From contig CAJTZS010000001.1 in NCBI GenBank assembly GCA_910584055.1, forward strand, positions 1 through 64,000: a stretch of DNA of 64,000 nt. Reading direction: 5' to 3'. Of this stretch, positions 54,238 to 62,463 are shown piece after piece; positions within the stretch are counted from its first letter, which is position 1, and each line of letters opens with the position of its first letter. The DNA is from an uncultured Muribaculaceae bacterium (GTDB lineage Bacteria; Bacteroidota; Bacteroidia; Bacteroidales; Muribaculaceae). Below the pieces are notes generated by a model that had not been told where the DNA came from, made no database searches, and saw nothing but the letters and a program-made list of their open reading frames with translations. A program made the translations under genes and the position numbers.

Positions 54238-55269
54238 ATGATTGTTTTAGGTTTATTAATCATCTCTATCGGAGCGTTTTGTCAATCCAGTAGCTATGTC
54301 CCGATAAACAGAATAAAAGACTGGAGCTGGGAAAGCTACTGGATTGTGCAAGGCGTTTTCGCATGGTTGGTGCTGCCTTTCTTGGGTATGCTGCTTGCCA
54401 TACCGGAAGGACATAGCTTAGGTGAATTGTTTGACACCGCTCCGGCATTCAACATTCTTATGACTATCCTCTTCGGCATTCTATGGGGCGTAGGAGGTCT
54501 AACTTTCGGACTTTCGATGCGCTATCTCGGTGTGGCTCTCGGGCAGTCAATCGCCTTGGGCACTTGCGCTGCAGGTGGCACCGTGTTAGGCCCGGTGCTC
54601 CTCAACGCGTTCTTCCCGGAGCAGGATGCCATCAGCCAAATCACTTCATCGGTAATCATCGGTGTGGTGGCCACGCTGATCGGCATAGCTGTAATAGGCA
54701 TGGCCGGATGGATGAAGTCACGCACGCTCAGCGATGAGGAGAAGAAAGACGCGGTAAAGGACTTCAACTTCCCAAAAGGGATCTGTATCGCGCTGTTGGC
54801 AGGCGTTATGAGCGGTTGTTTCAATGTCGGCCTGACTTTCGGGGCGGACATCAACTTCGGAGAACTAACCCCGGCTATCTACCGCACGCTGCCGGCAACT
54901 TTTTTGGTTACTCTTGGAGGTTTCGTCACCAACGCCGCCTACTGCTTCTTCCAGAACACGCGCAACCGCACGTGGGACGACTACGGCAAAGGCTCCGTTT
55001 GGCTGAACAATGTCCTGTTCTGCCTGCTTGCCGGTGCGTTATGGTACAGCCAGTTCTTCGGACTGTCACTCGGCAAAGGTTTCCTGACGGATTCACCGAC
55101 ACTTATGACTCTCTCATTCTGCATATTGATGGCCCTCAACGTAGTCTTCTCCAACCTCTGGGGCATCATTCTCAAAGAATGGAAAGGTTGCACGAAAACC
55201 ACTCTCACCGTGCTCGTCACAGGCATCCTCATCCTCATCGTTTCATGTTTCTTACCACAATTGATATGA
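54238..55269 (+). CDS. rhaT: L-rhamnose/proton symporter
   Basis: This 343-aa inner-membrane permease of the RhaT family has ten expected helices. The conserved N-terminus (GAFCQSSSYVPINRIKDWSW) and QSIALGTCAAGGTVLGPVLL are visible. It imports the L-rhamnose released in the periplasm. It is 2 bp after rhaI and overlaps rhaD by 4 bp. Confidence 0.96.
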   Translation: MIVLGLLIISIGAFCQSSSYVPINRIKDWSWESYWIVQGVFAWLVLPFLGMLLAIPEGHSLGELFDTAPAFNILMTILFGILWGVGGLTFGLSMRYLGVALGQSIALGTCAAGGTVLGPVLLNAFFPEQDAISQITSSVIIGVVATLIGIAVIGMAGWMKSRTLSDEEKKDAVKDFNFPKGICIALLAGVMSGCFNVGLTFGADINFGELTPAIYRTLPATFLVTLGGFVTNAAYCFFQNTRNRTWDDYGKGSVWLNNVLFCLLAGALWYSQFFGLSLGKGFLTDSPTLMTLSFCILMALNVVFSNLWGIILKEWKGCTKTTLTVLVTGILILIVSCFLPQLI

Positions 55270-56075
55270 GTATATTAGACAATCGCGAGACTCTCGCAAA
55301 ACAGATATGGCAGGTTGCCGAGGTTGCCGGTTATCTCTGGCAGAAGGGCTGGGCCGAACGTAACGGCGGCAATATCACAGTCAACATCACCGAATATGTC
55401 GATGACGGCATGCGCAAAATGGAAGCCATATCGGAGGCACGACCCATCGGCACCGTCCTGCCGCATCTCAAAGGGTGCTGGTTCTACTGCAAGGGCACCC
55501 AACGCCGCATGCGAGACCTCGCCCGCGCCCCCATGGACAACGGCTCCATCATCCGCATCACCGATGACTGCGCCCATTATGAGATAGTTGCAGACAACCC
55601 TATAGCTCCAACTTCCGAGCTGCCTTCGCATTTGGCGGTGCATGACTATCTGCTTGGCAAAGGGTCGCCATATCGCGCATCGCTACACACTCATCCCATT
55701 GAACTTGTGGCGATGAGCCATAATCCTAAATATCTTGAAAAGGATGTGCTCACAAAACTGTTGTGGAGCATGATACCCGAAACCAAGGCCTTCGCGCCAC
55801 GCGGTCTCGGCATAGTGCCTTATATGATGCCGTCGAGCAAAGAGCTTGCCGACGCTACGATAAAGGCAATCAACGAGGACTATGATGTGGTGATGTGGGA
55901 AAAGCATGGCGTATTCGCTGTAGACACCGACATAATGGCAGCTTTCGACCAGGTTGATGTTCTCAACAAGTCCGCCAACATCTACATGTGCGCCCGCAGC
56001 ATGGGCTTCGAACCCGACGGTATGACCGATGCCGCAATGCAGGAACTGACAGATGTGTTCAAACTCCCTAAATAA
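55266..56075 (+). CDS. rhaD: Rhamnulose-1-phosphate aldolase
   Basis: This 269-aa class II aldolase splits L-rhamnulose-1-phosphate into dihydroxyacetone phosphate and L-lactaldehyde. ATG 55266 overlaps the rhaT stop and gives the family start MSILDNRETLAKQIWQVAEV. The longer open frame from 54816 is a shadow of rhaT. The zinc ligands are the His pair in ASLHTHPIELVA and a His in VMWEKHGVFA. GNGGNITV-type sequence (ERNGGNITVNI) binds the phosphate. Confidence 0.96.
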   Translation: MSILDNRETLAKQIWQVAEVAGYLWQKGWAERNGGNITVNITEYVDDGMRKMEAISEARPIGTVLPHLKGCWFYCKGTQRRMRDLARAPMDNGSIIRITDDCAHYEIVADNPIAPTSELPSHLAVHDYLLGKGSPYRASLHTHPIELVAMSHNPKYLEKDVLTKLLWSMIPETKAFAPRGLGIVPYMMPSSKELADATIKAINEDYDVVMWEKHGVFAVDTDIMAAFDQVDVLNKSANIYMCARSMGFEPDGMTDAAMQELTDVFKLPK

Positions 56076-56105
56076 TAAAATGTTCCGACAAAAGAACATT
56101 TTATT
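56074..56105 (+). terminator. Terminator of the rhamnose operon
   Basis: A 12-bp perfect inverted repeat (56074-56085 with 56094-56105) with an 8-nt loop overlaps the rhaD stop codon. The right arm supplies TTTTATT. Confidence 0.7.
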
Positions 56106-56322
56106 CAATTGAACCTTTGTAGGTACAATTAAAATATTTGTTCCTTTGAAGGTCCAATCTTTGCCTTCAGCAATCGTTAGTTCTAAATGCTTTAGCATCA
56201 TATCCCCATCTTGATTCCCTTTCATCTGGAACAGTTTATTCTTTTATTAACCTTTGCGGCCTATTGTGGCATTTTTCTTCCCTTTCATTGAAGTGACGGA
56301 GTATATAGGCATATGCGCCTTA

Positions 56323-57012
56323 TCATAATTTGTTGATTTTATTGCATACTTGCTGAACATGGTCGAGACCGTAGAGGAGCGAATGGCTGTCAATGCCCAT
56401 CCACATAAAAAGAGTATGCAGTTTTTGATAGGCGTTTAGGATATATGATGTGCCGATGATTGGTTGACGTAACGCAAAACATATAGGCTCATGGTGAGCT
56501 ATTCGATTGCGCAGTATGTTGATGCCGTCAAGTTCATTGAACATAAATGTATTGTTATATTGACATTGAGCTGTTGAACGAGGTTTGTTCGGGAATATGG
56601 AAAGCAGAGAACGTCCTACGGCTCTATATTGCGGATTGGCAAACATGTATTTCCAAACACCAAACTCCATTTCGGCAAGTAGCTTGGTGTGGGTGTAACT
56701 GTTATCACGCAGCAGACGACGATAAGCCTTGCGTATTATGTTAGCACTGTCTCTACATCCGGGCACATCAAAAATACCGCCAGACTCTACAGCATCACGA
56801 AGCCAATCATTGCCGAGACGCTGAACCAAGACGGCATCAATAGCATTTCTTATTGCTACCTCAAAGCAACTAAGCATAGTAAACACCTCTTGCGACAAAT
56901 TGAGGTTAAGGCGATATAGAGTCATCGTCTTTTTTGTGTCACCGTTGCAAGCCATGAGGTAGCGTTGAAGACGTTCTTGGGACAATATGGCCTGGAATTC
57001 CGAGAATTTCAC
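56323..57012 (-). CDS. Abi_2-like (HEPN-type) protein
   Basis: This 229-aa protein resembles the AbiD/AbiF (Abi_2) family of abortive-infection proteins. The hallmark is the C-terminal RNRIAHHEPI, a HEPN-type R-x4-H motif seen in RNases. An N-terminal helix-rich region (LSQERLQRYLMACNGDTKKT, LYRLNLNLSQEVFTMLSCFE) is also typical. It is a single gene on the minus strand, next to a possible short divergent RNA. The likely role is phage defence or toxin-antitoxin-like growth control, inferred from the family. Confidence 0.85.
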   Translation of the reverse strand: MKFSEFQAILSQERLQRYLMACNGDTKKTMTLYRLNLNLSQEVFTMLSCFEVAIRNAIDAVLVQRLGNDWLRDAVESGGIFDVPGCRDSANIIRKAYRRLLRDNSYTHTKLLAEMEFGVWKYMFANPQYRAVGRSLLSIFPNKPRSTAQCQYNNTFMFNELDGINILRNRIAHHEPICFALRQPIIGTSYILNAYQKLHTLFMWMGIDSHSLLYGLDHVQQVCNKINKL

Positions 57013-57040
57013 TTGCTTTTCAATCTTTTATGAGCCGGGA

Positions 57041-57072
57041 TTTGTTTTAATCAAAAGAAAGCACTATATTTG
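57041..57072 (+). promoter_or_regulatory. Strong promoter divergent from the Abi_2 gene
   Basis: TTTG (57041-57044), a 20-bp spacer and TATATTTG (57065-57072) match the consensus exactly. No gene starts nearby on the plus strand. Confidence 0.75.
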
Positions 57073-57078
57073 CAGTGT

Positions 57079-57125
57079 TGATTCCCGGTAGCCCCTGACT
57101 CGTCAAGCTATCGGGTTTAGTTTTA
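57079..57125 (+). ncRNA. Possible short structured RNA
   Basis: From the promoter at 57041 a transcript would run directly into a 9-bp stem (57084-57092 with 57107-57115, 14-nt loop) followed by TTTAGTTTTAT. This would give an RNA of about 45-50 nt. It has no reading frame. It could be a regulatory RNA or an attenuator for downstream plus-strand genes. Confidence 0.45.
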
Positions 57126-57199
57126 TATAGCGCAAAGATAATAATTTTGAGCAACATATCCGTTTAACGGCTCAACAAATCCATAGACAACGCTATAAC

Positions 57200-57364
57200 T
57201 TAGCAGAATTTTTTAACGAGGGAAGTCTTGCCCATGCGTCGCGGAGAAATAAGGATGACGTTCATGCCATGTTCAAAATCTTTTATCAACCTGGCTGTCT
57301 CATCCTTCCTGTCAGTAAAATTCTCACCCTCCACCGACTTTCCGTAAACAAAAGGGATATCCAT
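57200..57364 (-). pseudogene. Truncated AAA ATPase (ATPase_2) remnant
   Basis: Fifty-four codons from ATG 57364 encode only the N-terminus of the ATPase family found intact at 57622: FVYGKSVEGENFTDRKDETA and the P-loop SPRRMGKTSLV, then a stop right after the P-loop. The rest of the domain is missing. A longer frame to 57442 covers tandem repeats and is probably not coding. Confidence 0.8.
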
Positions 57365-57405
57365 AAGTAAGCAGGTAATAAGAATAATGAATTTTAATTT
57401 GGTAA

Positions 57406-57503
57406 ACAAGTTTGTGTACCACAAGTTTGTGTACCTACCCATTAGACATCTTCAAATCATGTCAAGTTTGGAAGTGAAATCGCGTCAAATTTGGAAATGA
57501 AAT
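57406..57503. repeat. Short direct repeats between the two ATPase copies
   Basis: A perfect tandem 15-bp pair is at 57406-57420 and 57421-57435. A second pair of 20-bp copies, GTCAAGTTTGGAAGTGAAAT (57461) and a version with two changes (57484), is 23 bp apart. Confidence 0.8.
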
Positions 57504-57558
57504 ATTGTTTTAATTGGATATTACGTTGAAATATTTGTATGTTAAGTAAAATCGCAAA

Positions 57559-57616
57559 ACGAATGTAATAAGATTATTAGTAATAACGTTATTACTAATA
57601 ATCTTATTACATTCGT
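57559..57616. repeat. 58-bp perfect palindrome
   Basis: The arms 57559-57587 and 57588-57616 are exact reverse complements, 29 bp each, with no spacer (centre AACGTT). The right end lies 5 bp before the ATPase ATG. It is AT-rich. Transcribed, it would form a long hairpin covering the ribosome-binding region; as DNA it could extrude a cruciform. Confidence 0.95.
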
Positions 57617-57621
57617 ATATT

Positions 57622-58752
57622 ATGAATAATAAGCCTTTTATATTCGGTGTGGCTACAAGTGGAGATAATTTTACTGACAGGGAAAAGGAAACGACTCGCC
57701 TTTTAGCAAATTTCCAGAATGGAATCAATACCGTCTTGACTTCTCCACGCAGATGGGGAAAAACATCTTTGGTACAAAAAGTAGGAAGGTTGGCTCAATC
57801 CGAGAAATTGAAAGTTGTGTACCTTGATATCTTCTCTTGTCGAAGCGAGCAGGATTTCTATGATGCATTCACCTCCGCGATCCTCCGACAGACATCTTCA
57901 AAAATAGATGAATGGTTAGAGAATGCCAAAACGTCCCTTTCACGGATTTCTCCAAAATTTTCAATAGGCACTGACCCCTTGACCGATTTTTCAGTATCGT
58001 TAGAACTGAATCCAAGAAATGAGGATATTGATGATATCCTCCAGCTTCCTGAAAAAATAGCTCAAAAGAAAGGGATAAACATTGTAATCTGCATCGATGA
58101 GTTTCAACAAATAGGCGAATTCAAAGACTCAAAGACATTTCAGAAAAGACTAAGATCTGTATGGCAATTACAGAAATCCGTGTCCTACTGCCTATTTGGA
58201 AGCAAGAAACACCTCATGAACGAGCTTTTTGAAAAAAGAAACCTCCCGTTCTATAAATTTGGGGATGCTATCTATTTACAGAAAATATCCTCTGATTATT
58301 GGGTTGAATATATATGTAGCCGGTTTGAAACCACAGGTAAGAATATTTCTAAGGAACTTGCAGAAAAAATATGTAAAACAGTAGACAATCATTCCTCATA
58401 CGTCCAACAGCTGGCTTGGTTGGTTTGGATACATACGGATAAGACAGCTACCGAAGAGGGATTCAATGAAGCGTTTCAAGATATTGTGGATCAGAACACG
58501 CCCTTATTCGAAAAGCAAACAGAGGAACTTACCACATACCAATTGAATTTCCTCAAGGCAATAATTGACGGTGTCAACAATCAATTCACCAGAAAGGATA
58601 TTCTGCAAAAGTATCAACTCGGCAGTTCTGCCAATGTGAGCATAATACGGAGGGCACTTATAAAGAAAGAACTTATCGATTCAGGAAAGGATGGTGTCTT
58701 TATCTCCGACCCTGTGATGGCAATCTGGCTGAAAAGGGAGTTAACAAAATAA
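57622..58752 (+). CDS. AAA ATPase of the ATPase_2 (archaeal-type) family
   Basis: This 376-aa protein starts GVATSGDNFTDREKETTRLL. It has a Walker A (SPRRWGKTSLVQKV), a Walker B (NIVICIDEFQQIGE), a sensor region (YCLFGSKKHLMNELF) and a C-terminal winged-helix part (RKDILQKYQLGSSANVSIIR, RRALIKKELI). Such single-gene STAND-like ATPases are common in Bacteroidales and are of unknown role. A perfect palindrome lies directly in front of it and a truncated sibling upstream. Confidence 0.88.
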   Translation: MNNKPFIFGVATSGDNFTDREKETTRLLANFQNGINTVLTSPRRWGKTSLVQKVGRLAQSEKLKVVYLDIFSCRSEQDFYDAFTSAILRQTSSKIDEWLENAKTSLSRISPKFSIGTDPLTDFSVSLELNPRNEDIDDILQLPEKIAQKKGINIVICIDEFQQIGEFKDSKTFQKRLRSVWQLQKSVSYCLFGSKKHLMNELFEKRNLPFYKFGDAIYLQKISSDYWVEYICSRFETTGKNISKELAEKICKTVDNHSSYVQQLAWLVWIHTDKTATEEGFNEAFQDIVDQNTPLFEKQTEELTTYQLNFLKAIIDGVNNQFTRKDILQKYQLGSSANVSIIRRALIKKELIDSGKDGVFISDPVMAIWLKRELTK

Positions 58753-58764
58753 TTTATAGCCGTT

Positions 58765-58798
58765 TTTGTCAAGAATTCCTTTTTTATTCGTATTTTTG
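58765..58798 (+). promoter_or_regulatory. Promoter of the kinase cluster
   Basis: TTTG (58765-58768), a 22-bp spacer and TATTTTTG (58791-58798) lie 46 bp before the kinase start. Confidence 0.6.
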
Positions 58799-58844
58799 TA
58801 TTTTAAAACTATTGTATCACTTTACAATAAGCTAATTTAACAGA

Positions 58845-61154
58845 ATGCTTATGAACCTATCTGTCGGCACTTCATTAAGAGGGGGTAAATACATCATAAA
58901 GAAAGTACTGGGACAAGGAACTTTCGGTATAACGTATCTTGCAACCACAAAAATCAAAGTTAAAGGTGAACTCGGAGAAATAGATGTTAACAGTAATGTC
59001 GCCATCAAGGAATTCTATATGTCTGACCTAAGCACCCGTAATAGTGGAAACAGCGCGGTCGAAGGCTCTTCAAGCTATATTTTCAGAAATTATCTTCATA
59101 AATTCCGAAAAGAAGCCGAGAATCTTGCGAAGCTCTCACATAAAAAAATTGTGCACGTCCTCGAAATTTTCGAGGAAAACAATACCTGCTACTACGTAAT
59201 GGAATTTATTGAAGGAGAGAATCTTGATGACTATATCACCCGCAAAGGCAAGTTGCCGGAGTATGAAGCAATCGGTATCATACGAGAGATAGGCTCAGCC
59301 CTGAGCTACATGCACTCGAACCATATGCTCCATCTCGACATCAAACCTAAAAACGTTATGAGGGATGCTTTTGAGAACAATATCCTGATAGATTTTGGAT
59401 TGTCGAAACAATATTCAGAAGACGGGGAACCGGAATCAAGTTCAAGTATAGGTCTCGGCACACCAGGCTATGCTCCCATTGAACAATCCCATTATCGGCA
59501 GGACGGTTCGTTCCCCGCCACTCTTGATGTGTATGCCCTCGGCGCCACTCTCTACAAAATGCTGACAGGGCAACGGGCACCTGTATCTTCAACAATATTG
59601 AATGACGGTTTCGACACTGGTTTGTTGAAACAGGCAGAAATCTCAGAAAGAACGGTTGATGCGATCCTGAAAGCCATGGCTCCCGCCAAGAGAGACCGTT
59701 ATCAGACAATCAATGAATTCATTGAGGCCCTTCCAGACACATCTTCTGAAAAAGTGGAAAAAGAGAAAGATAATGACGATGATGAGAACACCCGTCTTGA
59801 TGATGAGAAAACTCATTATGAACATGAGAAAACCAACTCAGAGGATGAGAAGACTCACTATGAAGACAAAGAAGCTCATTCTGCTCATAATAATCATGAG
59901 AACATAATCAAAGATAAGAAGAACGATAAACAAGAGAAAAGCAATACGGACGATAAGGATGTGAAACATAATAAACCGAAAACTCCGAATAAAAAAATTA
60001 AGACCGCCGCTATTTGCGGGGGCGCCCTTGTTGCGGTTGTTTTGGGTGCATATTTTATTTTACGTGACAATCCCGACAAAAAATTATACTGGGATTATTT
60101 AAGCAGTGGTAATCTCAAGGGAATACAGGAATTGGCGAAAAAAGGTTACATTGACTGCTATGCAACATTGGGCGATTGGTATAAAAACGGGACAGGCCCG
60201 GATAAAAACACAAACCTCCGCACTGCTGCCAACTATTATCTCCAAGCTGCTGAAACAGATGCAAACTCTGCATACGAACTTGGCAACATTTATCTCGAAG
60301 GTAAAGACGGAATTTTAATAAATCCGGACTCGGCTATATACTGGCTGAATAAATCCAAAGATATATTGGACAAAAACGGGACTACAGTTCCAAAATCCTA
60401 TGTCTCTGGAGCGGCGTCCTTCCCTTCGATGGATAATATAACCAGTTCAATCTCGCAGGCTGAAAATGAAAAGGCAACAGCTTTCAAGTCCGATTATGCC
60501 GATTTGAAGATTGGTGACTATGTTTATGAAGACGGAACATTTTCTCACAAACAATACGGAGGTAAGACAGCAATAGGTATTGTATTTTCTCTTAAAACAT
60601 CTCCTACAGAAAAGGCAAAAGGATATACCCACGGACAAATTGTTGCCCTGGATGATGCAGGAGAAACAGATTGGGGAAAGGAAGAGCTTGACTTACCTGC
60701 ACCACATAACAATATAGTCATGAATCTTAATACCAATGCTATTATTCAGGAAGTAAAAAAAGATATAGACGGTTACAAATATTCAAATTCACCTTTGGTT
60801 TCCGATTTTAATGCCTTTAAAACAGCCTCGAGATATAATGCGAAATTACCGGCAAACACTACCGGATGGTATTTGCCCTCAGTTGGACAAATGGCTGCGA
60901 TATTGGAAAACATAGAAGGTTATAAATTAGGCATTCCGGATAATGGATATGTTGACATTATGCTTGATCCCAATTTTGAAGGAAAGAATACACTAAATTT
61001 CGATAAAGGAGCTTTTGAATACTGGACTTCATCTGAAAGGAGCAGCTATTATGTATGGATATATAGTCCCGGCAAAACTGGCTATTCCTTAGGTGACCTG
61101 GAGTCTGGACGTAAAGGAATGAGTGGAAAAATACGTAGCGTCGCTGCTTTTTAA
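58845..61154 (+). CDS. Membrane Ser/Thr protein kinase with Sel1-like and DUF1566-like domains
   Basis: The 769 residues begin with a eukaryotic-like kinase domain (about 15-300). It has the glycine loop LGQGTFGITYLA, Lys55 in VAIKEF, the catalytic loop HLDIKPKN (163-170, Leu for the usual Arg) and DFG at 183-185. A highly acidic/basic linker (about 305-380) with repeated EKTHYE/EKTNSE units follows, then one membrane helix (about 387-405). The extracytoplasmic part has Sel1/TPR-like helices (AANYYLQAAETDANSAYELG) and a C-terminal DUF1566-like domain (GWYLPSVGQMAAILEN, FEYWTSSERSSYYVW). The periplasmic part probably senses a ligand. It leads the signalling cluster with LytTR and FHA partners. 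Confidence 0.92.
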   Translation: MLMNLSVGTSLRGGKYIIKKVLGQGTFGITYLATTKIKVKGELGEIDVNSNVAIKEFYMSDLSTRNSGNSAVEGSSSYIFRNYLHKFRKEAENLAKLSHKKIVHVLEIFEENNTCYYVMEFIEGENLDDYITRKGKLPEYEAIGIIREIGSALSYMHSNHMLHLDIKPKNVMRDAFENNILIDFGLSKQYSEDGEPESSSSIGLGTPGYAPIEQSHYRQDGSFPATLDVYALGATLYKMLTGQRAPVSSTILNDGFDTGLLKQAEISERTVDAILKAMAPAKRDRYQTINEFIEALPDTSSEKVEKEKDNDDDENTRLDDEKTHYEHEKTNSEDEKTHYEDKEAHSAHNNHENIIKDKKNDKQEKSNTDDKDVKHNKPKTPNKKIKTAAICGGALVAVVLGAYFILRDNPDKKLYWDYLSSGNLKGIQELAKKGYIDCYATLGDWYKNGTGPDKNTNLRTAANYYLQAAETDANSAYELGNIYLEGKDGILINPDSAIYWLNKSKDILDKNGTTVPKSYVSGAASFPSMDNITSSISQAENEKATAFKSDYADLKIGDYVYEDGTFSHKQYGGKTAIGIVFSLKTSPTEKAKGYTHGQIVALDDAGETDWGKEELDLPAPHNNIVMNLNTNAIIQEVKKDIDGYKYSNSPLVSDFNAFKTASRYNAKLPANTTGWYLPSVGQMAAILENIEGYKLGIPDNGYVDIMLDPNFEGKNTLNFDKGAFEYWTSSERSSYYVWIYSPGKTGYSLGDLESGRKGMSGKIRSVAAF

Positions 61155-61162
61155 CTTTATTT

Positions 61163-61528
61163 ATGATGGACAACGGGAAGTATCTGTACCTGAATTCGAG
61201 GGATGAATTCTATAGGATTGAGGTCTCGAAGATTGTGTATTTCGAGGCTGACGGGAATTATACGCATATAATGCTTACCAACCGTATGCGCGGCACGGTG
61301 TGTATGAACCTGTCGAAAATGCAGGAAATCTTAAACAGCACATTAAGCGACAGGGCATCCAGATTCGCTCGGGTGGGGAAAAGCCACATCATAAATTTGA
61401 ATTATGTTTATCATATAGCAATCCTTAGGCAAAAGCTGGAACTCAGCGACGGCGAGAATTTCAATTATTCACTCAGCATCTCCAAGGAAGCCCTTAAAGG
61501 ATTAAAAGGAATGTATACAGGAATTTGA
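61163..61528 (+). CDS. Stand-alone LytTR DNA-binding protein
   Basis: This 121-aa protein is a LytTR domain only (VSKIVYFEADGNYTHIMLTN, RFARVGKSHIINLNYVYHI), without a receiver. It starts 8 bp after the kinase stop and 13 bp before the FHA gene, so it is probably the transcriptional output of this kinase cluster. It could be controlled by phosphorylation or by protein contact rather than by a response-regulator Asp. Confidence 0.92.
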   Translation: MMDNGKYLYLNSRDEFYRIEVSKIVYFEADGNYTHIMLTNRMRGTVCMNLSKMQEILNSTLSDRASRFARVGKSHIINLNYVYHIAILRQKLELSDGENFNYSLSISKEALKGLKGMYTGI

Positions 61529-61541
61529 ACTAACACATAAA

Positions 61542-62360
61542 ATGGGAAACGAAATCATAAAAACAATACTCATTGGCAGGGAACAAGGGAAATCCCGGCT
61601 AATGATTGCAGTAATAAAGAACGGCCAGATAAGAACCACAACCATCGGTTCGGAAGGGAGCGTGCCGGGAAACGTCAGCAGATGCCGTCCGCAGGAGGGT
61701 GTGGCACACGCAAAGATAGAAATCAACAACAGGGGCGACATGACCCTGTTCAACATGAAACCTCAGAATGTGACATGTATAGATGGTGTTGAAGTCATGA
61801 CTAAAAGACTCGACGGACATGCCAGAACTATAGAATTGGGTCCGGAACATTTCAGAGTGGATCTTTATAATTTATTAAACAATGTAGAGATTCTTGAAAA
61901 TGATGGAATAAGGATAGCCGGTGTTCCACGCAATGAAAAGACAGATCCTAAAAAAGATGAAAAGGTTTTTGAAATATCACATCTTGAAAAGGTATGGAAC
62001 GACTACCACAACCGCAACATAGAGATGAGGAAACGTCAGAAAAAGTTGGGGTTATTGGGTAGTGCAAGCCTTATCTTCTCATTAGGAGGCGGTGCGTTGA
62101 CAGTAATTATGGGTCCGGCCATGGCTAATGTAATACCGGTATTCACGGTGATCGGTTTCATCGTGTGTATAACATCTTTTTACCTCCGCGGAAAGGATAA
62201 TAGTATCGAAGCAACAGAAAAAGCTACGGAAGAGTTTCAGGACAATTATATCTGCCCCAATCCGGAATGCGGTAAATTCTTGGGAAACTATTCCTATAAA
62301 CTCATGAAGAAGCAATATTCCATGAGCTGCCCCTATTGCAAATGCAAGTTCAAGGAATGA
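61542..62360 (+). CDS. FHA-like membrane protein with C-terminal zinc ribbon
   Basis: This 272-aa protein has an N-terminal FHA-like fold (about 30-105: GNVSRCRPQEGVAHAKIEIN, GDMTLFNMKPQNVTCIDG), which would bind phosphothreonine. A charged linker and two membrane helices (about 168-190 and 195-214) follow, then a cytoplasmic zinc ribbon with Cys at CPNPECGK and CPYCKCKF. It follows the LytTR gene and is a natural phospho-partner of the Ser/Thr kinase. Confidence 0.8.
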   Translation: MGNEIIKTILIGREQGKSRLMIAVIKNGQIRTTTIGSEGSVPGNVSRCRPQEGVAHAKIEINNRGDMTLFNMKPQNVTCIDGVEVMTKRLDGHARTIELGPEHFRVDLYNLLNNVEILENDGIRIAGVPRNEKTDPKKDEKVFEISHLEKVWNDYHNRNIEMRKRQKKLGLLGSASLIFSLGGGALTVIMGPAMANVIPVFTVIGFIVCITSFYLRGKDNSIEATEKATEEFQDNYICPNPECGKFLGNYSYKLMKKQYSMSCPYCKCKFKE

Positions 62361-62463
62361 TATTTCATGGATTAACCGATGCATTTCATACATAATATCT
62401 TCAATTATTTTGATTCTATAAATATGAAAGCTAATTTAGCCTCGTCAATAAAAACTACTTATT

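Noticed and set aside
54816..55265. N-terminal extension of rhaD
   Set aside because: The extension is a shifted reading of rhaT; the aldolase family start is at 55266.
57200..57442. 80-codon version of the ATPase remnant
   Set aside because: The first 26 codons are made of tandem 15-bp repeats; the family homology begins only after ATG 57364.
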